Source: Fen-549 sp050011315
GTDB taxonomy: Bacteria; Actinomycetota; Thermoleophilia; Gaiellales; Gaiellaceae
DNA: 64,000 nt
Direction: 5' to 3'
NCBI GenBank assembly: GCA_050011315.1
Contig: JBEKJI010000004.1
Coordinates: 124,001 to 188,000, forward strand
Shown here: in pieces, positions 24,216 to 32,682 of the stretch
How the letters are laid out: each line of letters opens with the position of its first letter
How positions within the stretch are numbered: the stretch's first letter is position 1
Made by a program: the position numbers and the translations under genes
Notes under the pieces: model-generated
The model's database searches: none
Told to the model about the DNA's origin: nothing
Seen by the model: the letters and a program-made list of their open reading frames with translations, nothing else

Positions 24216-26984
24216 TCAGGCGGGCCCGGCGGAGCCGGCGCCGAGACGGGCGGCGAGCTCTCCGCGTGAGTGCAGGCCGAGCTTCGCGTAGACGCGGGTG
24301 AGCGTCGCCTCGACGGTGCGCACGGTGATGAAGAGCCGGGCGGCGACCTCCTTGTTCGAGAGGCCCTGCGCAACGAGGCGCGCGACCCGTTCCTCAGTCG
24401 CCGTCAGCTCGCCTTCGCCGGCGGGGGAGCGGCCGCCGACGCGCGCAAGCTCTTCGCGCGTCTTCGAGCCGAAGTGCTTGGCGCCCAGCCGCTCGAACTC
24501 CTCCAGCGCCTGATTCAAGACCTCTCGCGCGGCCTTGCGCTGCTTGGCGCGCCGGAGCAGCTGGCCGTAGACGAGCAGCGTCCGCGCCCGCTCGAAGGGC
24601 AGCGGGATCTTCTCGTGCTGGCGAAGAGAGCTCTCGAGAGCCGTTTGCGCACCTTCGAGATCGCCCTGAGCCGCGAGGAGAAGTCCCTCGCCACGATCGG
24701 CCCAGGCGAGGAAGCGCGGCCAGCCTCGCTTCTCGCCGACGAGGCGCAAGTTGTCCACACGATGGCGGGCCGCCTCGAGGTCTCCGACTAGGACTAGCAC
24801 TTCGATCTCGTCTCCCTGAAAGCGCAACCAGGTGGGCTCGGCATCCTCGCAGAACAAGGCCCGTATCTCGGCGATACGCGCGCGAGCGCTGTCGATTCGT
24901 CCTTCGCAGAGCTCGAGGAAGAGCATCGACGATCTGGGCTGCATCGACCAGGCGACATCGCCGAACTCCTCGTGAAGAGCCAGAGACTCCTCGTAGAGCG
25001 GTCGCGCGCTCTCGAGATCGCCTTCGTGGGCGGCGATCGACCCGAGCATTGCTGCGTAATCGGAGTAGGTGTGTCTGTCTCCCGCGAGTTGGCAGAGCTC
25101 CATGCCTTCCTCGGCGAGCTCGCGGGCACGTGACCAGTTGCCGAGCTCCAGCTCAGAGTCGACAAGGTCGATTGCCAGATGCGCGTAGTTCCTCTCGTCG
25201 CCCTTCTCTCTCGCCTCGCGCAGCCTATCCTCGAGTAAGCGGGCAGCCGCCGGAACATCGTCCTCGCAGAGAAGTTTCGAGAACGCCAGGTGAGTCGCCG
25301 GAGCGTTGTGGATGCTCGTTGGCAGACCTCCCAGCTCTCGCTCGATCTCGACCGCCGCGGCGAGGTCGGCCAGATCCTCCCGCTCCGGCGGCACTTCCCC
25401 ACCCATCCTCATCGCCGCGCGGTAGACGAGCGCAACGCCCATCAGGTCACGCCGGCCCAACCGCTCGGCGAGCTCGTAGGCCTCGGTCGCGATCCCGATC
25501 GCACGCGCGTGCTCGCCCGTGAAGGTGCACTGCTCGACGAGAGCGAGAAGTGCCCGCGCCCGAACCTCGGTCTCGCCTGCCTCCTCGACCGCCTGTCGGC
25601 ACAGATCGAGAGCGCCGGGCCGCATCTCGCAGGCGACGGTGAGAATGGCGGCCCGCTCCGGTCCCGCGGGAAGCCGCTCGAGCGCCTCCTCGGCGAGCTG
25701 CATCGGCCTGTCCCAGTCTCCGGTTTGGTAGTGCATCAAGGAGGCTCGCTCCGTCAGCCGGGCCCAGAGCTCCGGGTCGTCTGCCGGTGCCAGGCGACGG
25801 GCCTGCTCCAAGAGCTCGGCGGCGGCCGCAGGCGCACCGCGCGCTCGCGCGCTCTCGGCGGCCTGCTCCAGCACCATCGCTACCCTGGCATCCGGCCTTT
25901 CGCTCGCCATCGCCAGGTGGCGGGCTCGCTCTTCGGGATCGTCTACGACCTCGGCGAGGGCGCGGTGGATCTCGAGCCTGCGCACGGGGTCGGCCGTACC
26001 CCAGGCCGCCGAGGCAAGCAGGGGATGGCTGAAACGGAGGCGCCCCTCGTGGAGCTCGAGCACGCCCGCCGCGAGCGCGGGCTCGAGTCCATCTTCGGCG
26101 CCCACCCGCGCCAGGAGCGCCGCGGTTGGCTCCGCGAGGGCCGAGATGTAGGCGAGCGCCTCGCGGGCGGCGGCCGGGAGTCCCTGCAACCTTTCGCGAG
26201 CAAGGAGCTCGAGATTGTGCGGCAGGCGAACGGAGCCGTCTTCGCCTCGCTCGATCCCCGCACGGCCCAGCTCGAGCGCGTAGAAGGGGTTGCCGCCCGA
26301 GGTCTCGCGCACGGCGTGCAGCAGCGAGCGCGAGAGACTGAGGCCGAGGCGTTGACGCAGCAACCGGTGCAGAGCGCCCTCCGAGAGCGGGCCGACCCCG
26401 AGCCGCTCGAGTCCCTCCGGAAGCGCGCGCTCGAGCTCGAAGGGAAGCGGCGCTCCGATCTCGCCGCGGCAGGAGGCGAGGAGCCGAACGGCCGAGCCGC
26501 CCAGGCGACGAAGCGCGAAGACGAGCACCGAGGCGCTCGAGCGGTCGAGCCACTGCAGGTCGTCGACACAGATCACGACCGGCTTCTCCTCGGCGAGCGC
26601 GCGCAGGAGGTTCAGGAAGGCGGTCGCCAGCACACGCCCGTCGAGCACTTCTCCTTCGGACTGCTCGTCTTCGGCCAGGGCAACTGTGAGCGCGCGCTGC
26701 TGGATCTCGGGCAAACCGGCGGCGACTTCCCTGGGAACATCCTGCAGCAGGTCGCCTAGACCCGAGTGCGAGAGCTGAGCCTCGGCGCCAACGGGACGGG
26801 CGACGAGGATCCGCCCTCCCTGATCGCCCGCACGCTCGACGGCCGCCTGCCAGAGCGTCGTCTTACCGATCCCGGCCTCGCCCTCGATCAGGAGCGCCCG
26901 CTGGGCGGTGTGCTCGAGAAAGGCGTCGATCGCGGCGAGCTCCTCGTCGCGACCGAAGACCTCGGAGGCGCTGGCTACGGGCAT
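24216..26984 (-). CDS. LAL-type regulator A (AAA ATPase plus LuxR HTH)
   Basis: A 922-residue large ATP-binding LuxR regulator. N-terminus VFGRDEELAAIDAFL leads to Walker A GEAGIGKTTLW (about 35-45) and Walker B VVICVDDLQWLD (about 136-147); the middle (about 350-830) is TPR-like helical repeats; the C-terminus holds a LuxR helix-turn-helix (LTATEERVARLVAQGLSNKE then ARLFITVRTVEATLTRVY). LAL proteins of the MalT class bind ATP and an inducer, oligomerise and activate transcription. GGGAGAG lies before the ATG. The stop is 13 bases from the paired direct repeats and the secreted FG-GAP gene follows, so that gene is the likely target. The last 200 coding bases are almost identical to those of LAL(C), while the rest has diverged. 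Confidence 0.92.
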   Translation of the reverse strand: MPVASASEVFGRDEELAAIDAFLEHTAQRALLIEGEAGIGKTTLWQAAVERAGDQGGRILVARPVGAEAQLSHSGLGDLLQDVPREVAAGLPEIQQRALTVALAEDEQSEGEVLDGRVLATAFLNLLRALAEEKPVVICVDDLQWLDRSSASVLVFALRRLGGSAVRLLASCRGEIGAPLPFELERALPEGLERLGVGPLSEGALHRLLRQRLGLSLSRSLLHAVRETSGGNPFYALELGRAGIERGEDGSVRLPHNLELLARERLQGLPAAAREALAYISALAEPTAALLARVGAEDGLEPALAAGVLELHEGRLRFSHPLLASAAWGTADPVRRLEIHRALAEVVDDPEERARHLAMASERPDARVAMVLEQAAESARARGAPAAAAELLEQARRLAPADDPELWARLTERASLMHYQTGDWDRPMQLAEEALERLPAGPERAAILTVACEMRPGALDLCRQAVEEAGETEVRARALLALVEQCTFTGEHARAIGIATEAYELAERLGRRDLMGVALVYRAAMRMGGEVPPEREDLADLAAAVEIERELGGLPTSIHNAPATHLAFSKLLCEDDVPAAARLLEDRLREAREKGDERNYAHLAIDLVDSELELGNWSRARELAEEGMELCQLAGDRHTYSDYAAMLGSIAAHEGDLESARPLYEESLALHEEFGDVAWSMQPRSSMLFLELCEGRIDSARARIAEIRALFCEDAEPTWLRFQGDEIEVLVLVGDLEAARHRVDNLRLVGEKRGWPRFLAWADRGEGLLLAAQGDLEGAQTALESSLRQHEKIPLPFERARTLLVYGQLLRRAKQRKAAREVLNQALEEFERLGAKHFGSKTREELARVGGRSPAGEGELTATEERVARLVAQGLSNKEVAARLFITVRTVEATLTRVYAKLGLHSRGELAARLGAGSAGPA

Positions 26985-27177
26985 GACGGCTCTCCCGCAT
27001 AAGGGACGTGGAAGTCGCGCCCACGATACGACATCGCGGGTAAGTCAACAACCGGGGCCAAGCGCCATCAGACCCGATCGTACGACTCGGTCAAGCCGTT
27101 CAGCGACCGGCCGGCTCTGCCGGTGCTGGTAGTTCCCGAGGAGCGCGCCGGCGTAGACGTAGCGGAGCCAGACTCGC

Positions 27178-27453
27178 TCAGGCGTACACGTCGCTCGCCG
27201 AGTCGAGCGCCTGTGAGATCCGCTCGCACTCCAGGCCCGCGCTCCGAATCGCCTCCTCGACGGCTTCTGTCCCCGAGGACTCGAAGAGGTGGAAACAGGT
27301 CTCCTCCTCGGGCAGGAAGAGCGAGCGCAGGTGACGGACTGGAACCCCTCGGCTGCGGAGGTCATCGCTGACCGACCTGACCCGGGCGACCTCGCTCTCG
27401 AAATCGGAGGCCTTGCGCCTCGGAACGTAGAGCTCGACCAGAAAGTGCTTCAT
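27178..27453 (-). CDS. DUF4242-like small protein, cassette B
   Basis: A 91-residue paralogue of the product at 19505-19780. It shares HFLVELYVPRR, HLRSLFLPEEETCFHLFE and AGLECERISQALDS; differences cluster in the middle helix. A GAGGAG site seven bases before the ATG is shared, as is the leader. It is the last gene of cassette B, after the collagen-like FG-GAP gene and a hairpin pair, and 193 bp before LAL(A). Fold and possible metal binding are as for its paralogue; function is unknown. That two copies persist in the same place argues for a role tied to the secreted protein. Confidence 0.68.
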   Translation of the reverse strand: MKHFLVELYVPRRKASDFESEVARVRSVSDDLRSRGVPVRHLRSLFLPEEETCFHLFESSGTEAVEEAIRSAGLECERISQALDSASDVYA

Positions 27454-27487
27454 CTCACATCTCCTCGCCCAGCGGATGGATGAGAGA

Positions 27488-27521
27488 GGAGCGGTGCTTC
27501 GTCTCGACGAGGCACCGCTCC
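27488..27521 (-). terminator. Hairpin after FG-GAP gene B, distal
   Basis: GGAGCGGTGC (27488-27497) pairs with GCACCGCTCC (27512-27521), extendable with one wobble. It is the positional homologue of the hairpin at 19815-19848, 49 bases after the stop of the FG-GAP(B) gene and just before the DUF4242(B) leader. Confidence 0.6.
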
Positions 27522-27527
27522 TTCCAT

Positions 27528-27555
27528 GGCGGCCGAGCCCGGCAGCCCGGCCGCC
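27528..27555 (-). terminator. Hairpin after FG-GAP gene B, proximal
   Basis: GGCGGCCG (27528-27535) pairs with CGGCCGCC (27548-27555), 15 bases beyond the stop of the FG-GAP(B) gene. Together with the next hairpin it forms a double stem-loop. Neither has a clear U-tract. Confidence 0.5.
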
Positions 27556-27569
27556 CTCTTGTTACTCAA

Positions 27570-29405
27570 TCAACCGATTGTGATCTGAGAGCGCGTGGTC
27601 ATCTGCTTGTGACCCTGCCGGTAGCGGAGCGTGAGCGTGTAGCGCCCCGCTTGCACCCGGCGAAGGGCATGAAGCATCAGGCCCTTGCTCGTGACGATGC
27701 CGGTCGCATAGAGCACGTGGCCTCGGCTGATAGACGCGCGCCGCACCGCGCTCGAGGTCGTGAAGCTGACCGTGCCCGAGACCAGCTTGGTGGTGCACTT
27801 GTTGCGCTTGACCTTGTGTCCCTTCACCTTGACCGTGACGACCTTGCAGGTCACGAGCTCGACCTGGCCGGGGTCACCCTTCGGCCCCTGCGGGCCTGCC
27901 ACGGCGGCGGGGGTTGCACCGGGAGCACCCGCTGGGCCGGTCGCCCCGGTTGCGCCGGTTGGTCCGGTCGCACCGGTTGCCCCGGTTAAGCCTGTCGCCC
28001 CGGTGGGACCGGTCGCCCCGGTCGGGCCCGTTGCGCCGGTCGAGCCGGCGGGTCCCTGCGGAAGCTGTCCGGCCGTCCCTGTCAGCGCTACCTGCGTAGA
28101 GCTCGGCGCGTTACTGAGCACGCGGAGCGTCGCAGAGCGCGAGCCCTGAGCCTGCGGAGCGAAGCGCACCTGCACCGTGCAGCTCGCCGCCGGAGCGATC
28201 TGCCCTCCGCAGGTGTCGGTGCTGGTGAAGAAGTCGTTCGGGTTGCTGCCGCCGACGGCAAATCCCAGGACGACAAGTGGAGTCGTACCGTTGTTGGTCA
28301 CGGTCACGGTCTGCGGAGCGCTGACCGTGCCCTGGGGAACCGGCGAGCCCGCACTTCCGAAGCTGAGCGAGCTCGGGCTCGGGTCGGCGCTGGGAGGGGC
28401 GTTGAGCAGCACCGATACGTTGTTCGAACCGGAGTTGGCGACCGCCAGGTCTTTCCAGCCGTCGCCGTTGAAGTCGCCGATCGCGACCGCGGACGGGTAA
28501 GAGCCTACGCTGAAGTTGGTCGCAGGTCCGAACGAGCCTACGCCCGTATTGAGCAGCACCGATACGTTGTTGGTCGAATAGTCATTTGCGACGGCTAGGT
28601 CCTGCACACCGTCGCCGTTCAGGTCGCCGACCGCGACCGAGATCGGGCGCGCGCCCACGTTGTTGTAGTTGGTTGGTGCTTGTAGCAAACCATTGCCGTT
28701 GCCGATCAGCACCGAGACGTTGCTCGAGGTGAAGTTGGTGACCACCAAGTCCTGCCTGCCGTCGCCATTGAAGTCGCCGACGGCGACGGAGTACGGGCCG
28801 GTGTCTGCACCGAAATTGGTTGCCGCTCCGAAAGAGCCCGTGCCCGTGCCGAGCAGTACCGAGACGTTGTTCGAACCGTAGCTGGCGACCGCCAGGTCCT
28901 GCTTGCCGTCGCCGTTGAAGTCGCCGACCGCGACCGAGAGCGGGCTCGTACCCACAGTGAAGTCGGTTTTCGCTCCGAACGAGCCCGTGCCCGTACCGAG
29001 CAGTACCGAGACGGTGGTCGAGCCGCCGTTGGCGACCGCCAGGTCCTGCTTGCCGTCGCCGTTGAAGTCGCCGACCGCGACCGAGTACGGCTGCGCGCCG
29101 ACGCTGAAGTTGGTTGCCACTCCGAACGAGCCCGTGCCCGTGCCGAGCAGTACCGACACGGTGCCCGAGATTTCGTTGGCGACCGCCAGGTCTTGCTTTC
29201 CGTCGCCGTTGAAATCGCCGATTGCGACCGAGGTCGGGCTCGTGCCCACGCTGAAGTCGCTGTGCGCCTTGAAGCTCAATGTCGCCGAGGCGCCGGCCGG
29301 TAGAAGCGCGGTCAGCACGATCGCGGCCACGCCGATCAGGACCAGGCGCCTCCGTCTCGCGCACACCTGCAATCCCGTCGAGATACATCCCATGAAAGCT
29401 TTCAT
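27570..29405 (-). CDS. Secreted FG-GAP protein with collagen-like segment
   Basis: A 611-residue exported protein. Signal sequence with long hydrophobic core (LVLIGVAAIVLTALLPAG, cleavage near ASA); six FG-GAP units (about 48-335; e.g. SVAVGDFNGDGKQDLAVA); an Ig-like 'choice of anchor' domain (about 340-450; TVTNNGTTPLVVLGF and CTVQVRFAPQAQG); a collagen-like Gly-X-Y run of about 20 triplets (GPTGATGPTGATG) at about 455-515; and a C-terminal beta domain (VRRASISRGHVLYATG, RYTLTLRY). The collagen run should trimerise, displaying propellers on a stalk. AGGAGGG precedes the ATG at 29405. It follows a LAL remnant and the shared paired-repeat element, matching cassette A. Confidence 0.9.
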   Translation of the reverse strand: MKAFMGCISTGLQVCARRRRLVLIGVAAIVLTALLPAGASATLSFKAHSDFSVGTSPTSVAIGDFNGDGKQDLAVANEISGTVSVLLGTGTGSFGVATNFSVGAQPYSVAVGDFNGDGKQDLAVANGGSTTVSVLLGTGTGSFGAKTDFTVGTSPLSVAVGDFNGDGKQDLAVASYGSNNVSVLLGTGTGSFGAATNFGADTGPYSVAVGDFNGDGRQDLVVTNFTSSNVSVLIGNGNGLLQAPTNYNNVGARPISVAVGDLNGDGVQDLAVANDYSTNNVSVLLNTGVGSFGPATNFSVGSYPSAVAIGDFNGDGWKDLAVANSGSNNVSVLLNAPPSADPSPSSLSFGSAGSPVPQGTVSAPQTVTVTNNGTTPLVVLGFAVGGSNPNDFFTSTDTCGGQIAPAASCTVQVRFAPQAQGSRSATLRVLSNAPSSTQVALTGTAGQLPQGPAGSTGATGPTGATGPTGATGLTGATGATGPTGATGATGPAGAPGATPAAVAGPQGPKGDPGQVELVTCKVVTVKVKGHKVKRNKCTTKLVSGTVSFTTSSAVRRASISRGHVLYATGIVTSKGLMLHALRRVQAGRYTLTLRYRQGHKQMTTRSQITIG

Positions 29406-29481
29406 CTCTCAACCCTCCTGGTTCTTAAGCTCGAGCCGAGAGACGAGCAAGGCGAGAGAGCTCAACCGGCTCGCGACTCGT

Positions 29482-29594
29482 CGCCCGTTTCTCGCTTCGT
29501 ACATGTGCCCGACGCTACGCGCCCGAGAGATGCGGAGAAAGACCGGAAAACCACACAAAATGAGGCGCCCGACCACACGAAATGAGCGCGAGCT
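29482..29594 (-). promoter_or_regulatory. Conserved LAL-associated element, copy B
   Basis: This is the second copy of the block described at 24098-24210. The direct repeats are CCACACAAAATGAG (29551-29564) and CCACACGAAATGAG (29573-29586), again 22 bp apart, followed by ACATGTGCCCGACGCTACGC. It lies 14 bases beyond the stop of the LAL remnant and about 145 bp before the start of the collagen-like FG-GAP gene. It survived although its regulator gene was lost, which suggests a site still in use. Confidence 0.68.
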
Positions 29595-29599
29595 GGTGC

Positions 29600-29697
29600 T
29601 CAGTCGGGCTCGGCGGAGCCGGCACCGAGACGGGCGGCGAGCTCGCTACGCGAGCGCAGGCCGAGCTTCGCGTAGACGCGGGTGAGTGTCGCCTCGA
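29600..29697 (-). pseudogene. Remnant of a LAL regulator (LuxR HTH 3' end only)
   Basis: The last 31 codons of a LAL gene survive (EATLTRVYAKLGLRSRSELA ... stop). They are nearly identical to the ends of LAL(A) and LAL(C). Homology stops at about 29697, inside the recognition-helix region, and unrelated sequence follows up to the PD40 gene's hairpins. The ATPase, helical repeats and most of the DNA-binding domain are gone. Its site and target gene remain, so a surviving LAL protein may now regulate FG-GAP(B). Confidence 0.8.
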
Positions 29698-29776
29698 GGC
29701 GAAGTACCGAGCGCCCGGCAGCTCGAGCTCCGCTGAGACCTCGTTCAGAGCTGAGGCCTAACCCCCCGTCACGGGC

Positions 29777-29815
29777 GGGCTCCGAGTCGCGTGCGCCGGC
29801 CTCGACTCGGAGCCC
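29777..29815 (-). terminator. Hairpin beyond the PD40 gene, distal
   Basis: GGGCTCCGAGTCG (29777-29789) pairs perfectly with CGACTCGGAGCCC (29803-29815). It abuts a second hairpin and lies 51 bases past the PD40 stop. No U-tract was seen. Confidence 0.55.
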
Positions 29816-29854
29816 GTACGCCGGACGACCCACGGTGGAGTCGCCCGGCGTACG
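29815..29854 (-). terminator. Hairpin beyond the PD40 gene, proximal
   Basis: CGTACGCCGG (29815-29824) pairs perfectly with CCGGCGTACG (29845-29854) around a 20-base loop, 11 bases after the stop of the PD40 gene. It is the likely end of the LAL(C)-PD40 transcript, though it has no U-tract. Confidence 0.55.
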
Positions 29855-29865
29855 TTGGCTGCCTA

Positions 29866-32376
29866 CTAGCGGACGAAGGCGACTACATGGGTAGTCGGAT
29901 CGGCGCCCGCGACGAAGGTGAGGACATGAGAACCGCGGACGACCCTGGGCGTGTACGTGTACGCGGCCCTCCCGCGGACGAAAGTGAACCGCTGCCCCGA
30001 CACCGGCGCTCTATCGATCGTCTTCACGGTTAGGACGATAGAGGCCGAGGAGACGTTCCTACGCCTGGCATCGATCAACCGAAGCGTGATCATCTTCGAC
30101 GGCCGCATCGGGTTGAAGAGCAGGCGCTGGCCGTAGACGACTGCGTAGCGGGCCGAGAGCGGAGGAGCAACATTGCCCGCGTTGTCCGCGGCGGAGACCG
30201 AGAAACTTCTCGCGCCGACCGAGCTGGTATCCAACGGCGCACCGTCTGCGACCGGCCCGCCGCAGGAGGCGACACCGGAGCCGCCGTCCGTGCAGGAGTA
30301 ATCGGCGAGCACAACCTCTCTCAACACGTAAGTTGCGCCGGCGGTTGGGACGCTGAGCGCTATTGACGGTGCCTTCTTGTCGATCTCGTTTCCTCCGATC
30401 GGACCGGCAACGGCGCAGTTCCCGGCTTTGTCGCAGACTTCGCGCACGCCGGTCTGAGCGTCGGCTGTCTCGATGCCCGCGGGAACGGCCGTCGAGAGCG
30501 CGAAGCTCGCATCTTCGGGGTCTTCGAGACCCGATCCGCTGTCGCTCGCCGTGCAGGAGAGCGTTACGTTTTCGGGGTGCCAGGTCGCGTCAGGCGCCTC
30601 GCATGCGATTGTGGGAGCCGTGCGATCGGGAATCGGGAGCGGCTGCCAGGCGAGTCCGTGTTCCGAGCTGGTGTCGTGGGTTAGCCTGGTCTGGCTGCCG
30701 CCATCGGGGTTCATCGTGTAGACCTCGGCCGTGCCGTCGCGGAGGCTCACAAAGGCGATCTCGCTGCCGTCCGGAGACCAGGCCGGAAGGTAGTTCCAGG
30801 CCGGAGTGTCCGTGAGCTGCCTCAGCTCGCTGCCGTCGGCATTCATGACGTAAACCTCGTACGAGCTGCCGCGGTCGCTGGAGAAGGCGATCCTTTGGCC
30901 ATCGGGAGACCAGGAGGGTGCGAAATCGTCACCCGGATTGTCAGTGAGCTGTATCTCGCCCGAACCGTCGGCGTTCATCACCCATATCTCCCAGTTGCCG
31001 GTTCGGTTGCTCTCGAAAGCGATCTTGCTGCCGTCCGGCGACCACGTCGCCCGCGCGTCGTCGCCCGGATCATCTGTCAGCCGCGCCTGGTTCGAGCCGT
31101 CGGCGTTCATGGCGTAGATGTCCAGGTTGCCGGCCGCGCGGTTGCTTTCGAACGCAATCTTGCCGCCCACCGACCAGGAGGGCCGGTAGTTCATGTAGGC
31201 GCCGTCCGTGATCCGCGTCTGGTTCGAGCCGTCGGCGTTCATGAGGTAGATCTGCCAGTTGCCGTCACGGTCGCTCGTGAAGGCGATCCTGCCGCCGTCG
31301 GGAGACCAGGACGGCCAGTCGTTCACGCCCAGGCCGGGACCTGTGAGTCGAGTCTGACCGCTTCCGTCGCGGTTCATGACGTAGACCTCATAGCTACCGT
31401 CACGGTCGCTGACGAAGGCGATCTTTTCACTAGATGTGGTAGCGGGGATCGGCTGCCAGTCCGGCGCTTGGTCGGCAGCGGGGTTGTCGGTGAGCCGCGT
31501 CTGAGCCGAGCCGTCGGCGTTCATGACATAGACGTCAGCTCTCCCACTCCGATAGCTGAAGAAAGAAATCTTGCTGCCATCGGGCGACCAGGCGGGGCCG
31601 AAGTCGCTCGTGTTTTCTTCAGAAAGCCGCGTCTGAGCCGAGCCGTCGGCGTTCATGACGAAAACCGCGGTGTCGCCATCTCGGTAGCTAGTGAAGGCAA
31701 TCTTGCTGCCGTCGGGAGACCATGCTGGGTCTTGGTCGATACCCAGCCAAGCCTGATCTGGGAGACCCGCGCTGTAGGTGAGACGCGTCTGGCTCGATCC
31801 GTCCGCGTTCATTACGTAGATCTCCGGGTTGCCATCCCGCTCACTGGTAAACGCGATCTTGCTGCCGTCAGGAGACCAGGCCGGATCTCGGTCGACACCT
31901 GGTCTGTTGCTGAGCCGGGTCTGGCCCGAGCCGTCTGCGTCCATGACGTAGATCTCGTAGTCGCCGTCCCGGTAGCTCACGAATGCGATCTTGCTGCCGT
32001 CGGGAGACCAGGCTGGCTGATTGTCGGCGGCTTCGTCGTAGGTCAGCCGAGTCTGGTTCGAGCCGTCGGCGTTCATAACATAGATCTCAGGATTGCCGTC
32101 CCGAAAGCTCTCGAACGCGATCTTGCGACCATCGGGAGACCAGGCTGGGTTGAGGTTGTATCCGCTGCTGTCGGTTAACGAGACCTGATCCGAGCCATCG
32201 GCGTTCATCACGTAGATGTCGTAGTTGCCGTCGCGGTCGCTCTCGAACGCAATCTTCCCGTTCACCCCTGGAAACGCCGCCGGAGCCGGCGTCGATCCCG
32301 CCAGCAAGGCGATAGCGGTACCAATCGCCGCAAGCAGCCACGCGGCGAGCCAGCGCTTGTGCTTGTTCTTTCTCAT
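29866..32376 (-). CDS. Secreted double PD40 (TolB-like) beta-propeller protein
   Basis: An 836-residue exported protein. Signal peptide (KRWLAAWLLAAIGTAIALLA, cleavage near APAAF), then 12 PD40/WD40-like units (e.g. IAFESDRDGNYDIYVMNADG and PAWSPDG). Units 1-6 and 7-12 are separated by a linker after DWQPIP, and the second set ends AWQPLP, so two six-bladed TolB-type propellers are predicted. Two Ig-like domains follow (about 590-740; TLSCTASDSGSG, YSCTDGGSGVASCG) and a C-terminal beta domain (about 745-836). No catalytic motif was seen; surface binding is likely. The ATG at 32376 is chosen for its GGAGGAG site. It is the target-position gene of cassette C, after LAL(C) and the paired repeats, but has no DUF4242 gene after it. 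Confidence 0.9.
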   Translation of the reverse strand: MRKNKHKRWLAAWLLAAIGTAIALLAGSTPAPAAFPGVNGKIAFESDRDGNYDIYVMNADGSDQVSLTDSSGYNLNPAWSPDGRKIAFESFRDGNPEIYVMNADGSNQTRLTYDEAADNQPAWSPDGSKIAFVSYRDGDYEIYVMDADGSGQTRLSNRPGVDRDPAWSPDGSKIAFTSERDGNPEIYVMNADGSSQTRLTYSAGLPDQAWLGIDQDPAWSPDGSKIAFTSYRDGDTAVFVMNADGSAQTRLSEENTSDFGPAWSPDGSKISFFSYRSGRADVYVMNADGSAQTRLTDNPAADQAPDWQPIPATTSSEKIAFVSDRDGSYEVYVMNRDGSGQTRLTGPGLGVNDWPSWSPDGGRIAFTSDRDGNWQIYLMNADGSNQTRITDGAYMNYRPSWSVGGKIAFESNRAAGNLDIYAMNADGSNQARLTDDPGDDARATWSPDGSKIAFESNRTGNWEIWVMNADGSGEIQLTDNPGDDFAPSWSPDGQRIAFSSDRGSSYEVYVMNADGSELRQLTDTPAWNYLPAWSPDGSEIAFVSLRDGTAEVYTMNPDGGSQTRLTHDTSSEHGLAWQPLPIPDRTAPTIACEAPDATWHPENVTLSCTASDSGSGLEDPEDASFALSTAVPAGIETADAQTGVREVCDKAGNCAVAGPIGGNEIDKKAPSIALSVPTAGATYVLREVVLADYSCTDGGSGVASCGGPVADGAPLDTSSVGARSFSVSAADNAGNVAPPLSARYAVVYGQRLLFNPMRPSKMITLRLIDARRRNVSSASIVLTVKTIDRAPVSGQRFTFVRGRAAYTYTPRVVRGSHVLTFVAGADPTTHVVAFVR

Positions 32377-32564
32377 CGTTCTCTCCTCCGTTCCCATGCT
32401 CACCCGCGCCTAGCTCGGGCGAGTGGGCTGCCTATTTGGTCATGAGCGTCACCCCTCCGAAGGAAAACGCACGGTCGTCCGCCGGAACACCGATTTCGGC
32501 CGGTGATTCGTAGCCCCAAAGCGCCCACTCGGCGACTAGAGAGCTCGACCGGCTCGCGGCTCAT

Positions 32565-32677
32565 CGCCCGTTTCTCCCTTCGGACATGTGCTCGACGCTA
32601 CGCGCCCGGGAGACGCGGAGAAAGACCGGAAAACCACACAAAATGAGGCGCCCGACCACACAAGATGAGTGCGAGCG
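32565..32677 (-). promoter_or_regulatory. Conserved LAL-associated element, copy C
   Basis: The third copy has direct repeats CCACACAAAATGAG (32634-32647) and CCACACAAGATGAG (32656-32669), 22 bp apart. ACATGTGCTCGACGCTACGC follows at 32584-32603. It lies 13 bases after the LAL(C) stop and about 250 bp before the PD40 start. The space nearer the PD40 gene is not shared with the other copies. Confidence 0.68.
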
Positions 32678-32682
32678 GATGC

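Noticed and set aside
25290..26759. Long plus-strand open frame (489 codons) opposite the LAL(A) gene
   Set aside because: It is an antisense shadow: low-complexity Arg/Glu/Leu composition, no domain, and the opposite strand encodes a full LAL regulator with all motifs.
30895..32178. Plus-strand open frame (427 codons) opposite the PD40 repeats
   Set aside because: Its apparent internal repeats (VGVHDVDL-like) are the mirror of the PD40 coding repeats on the other strand.
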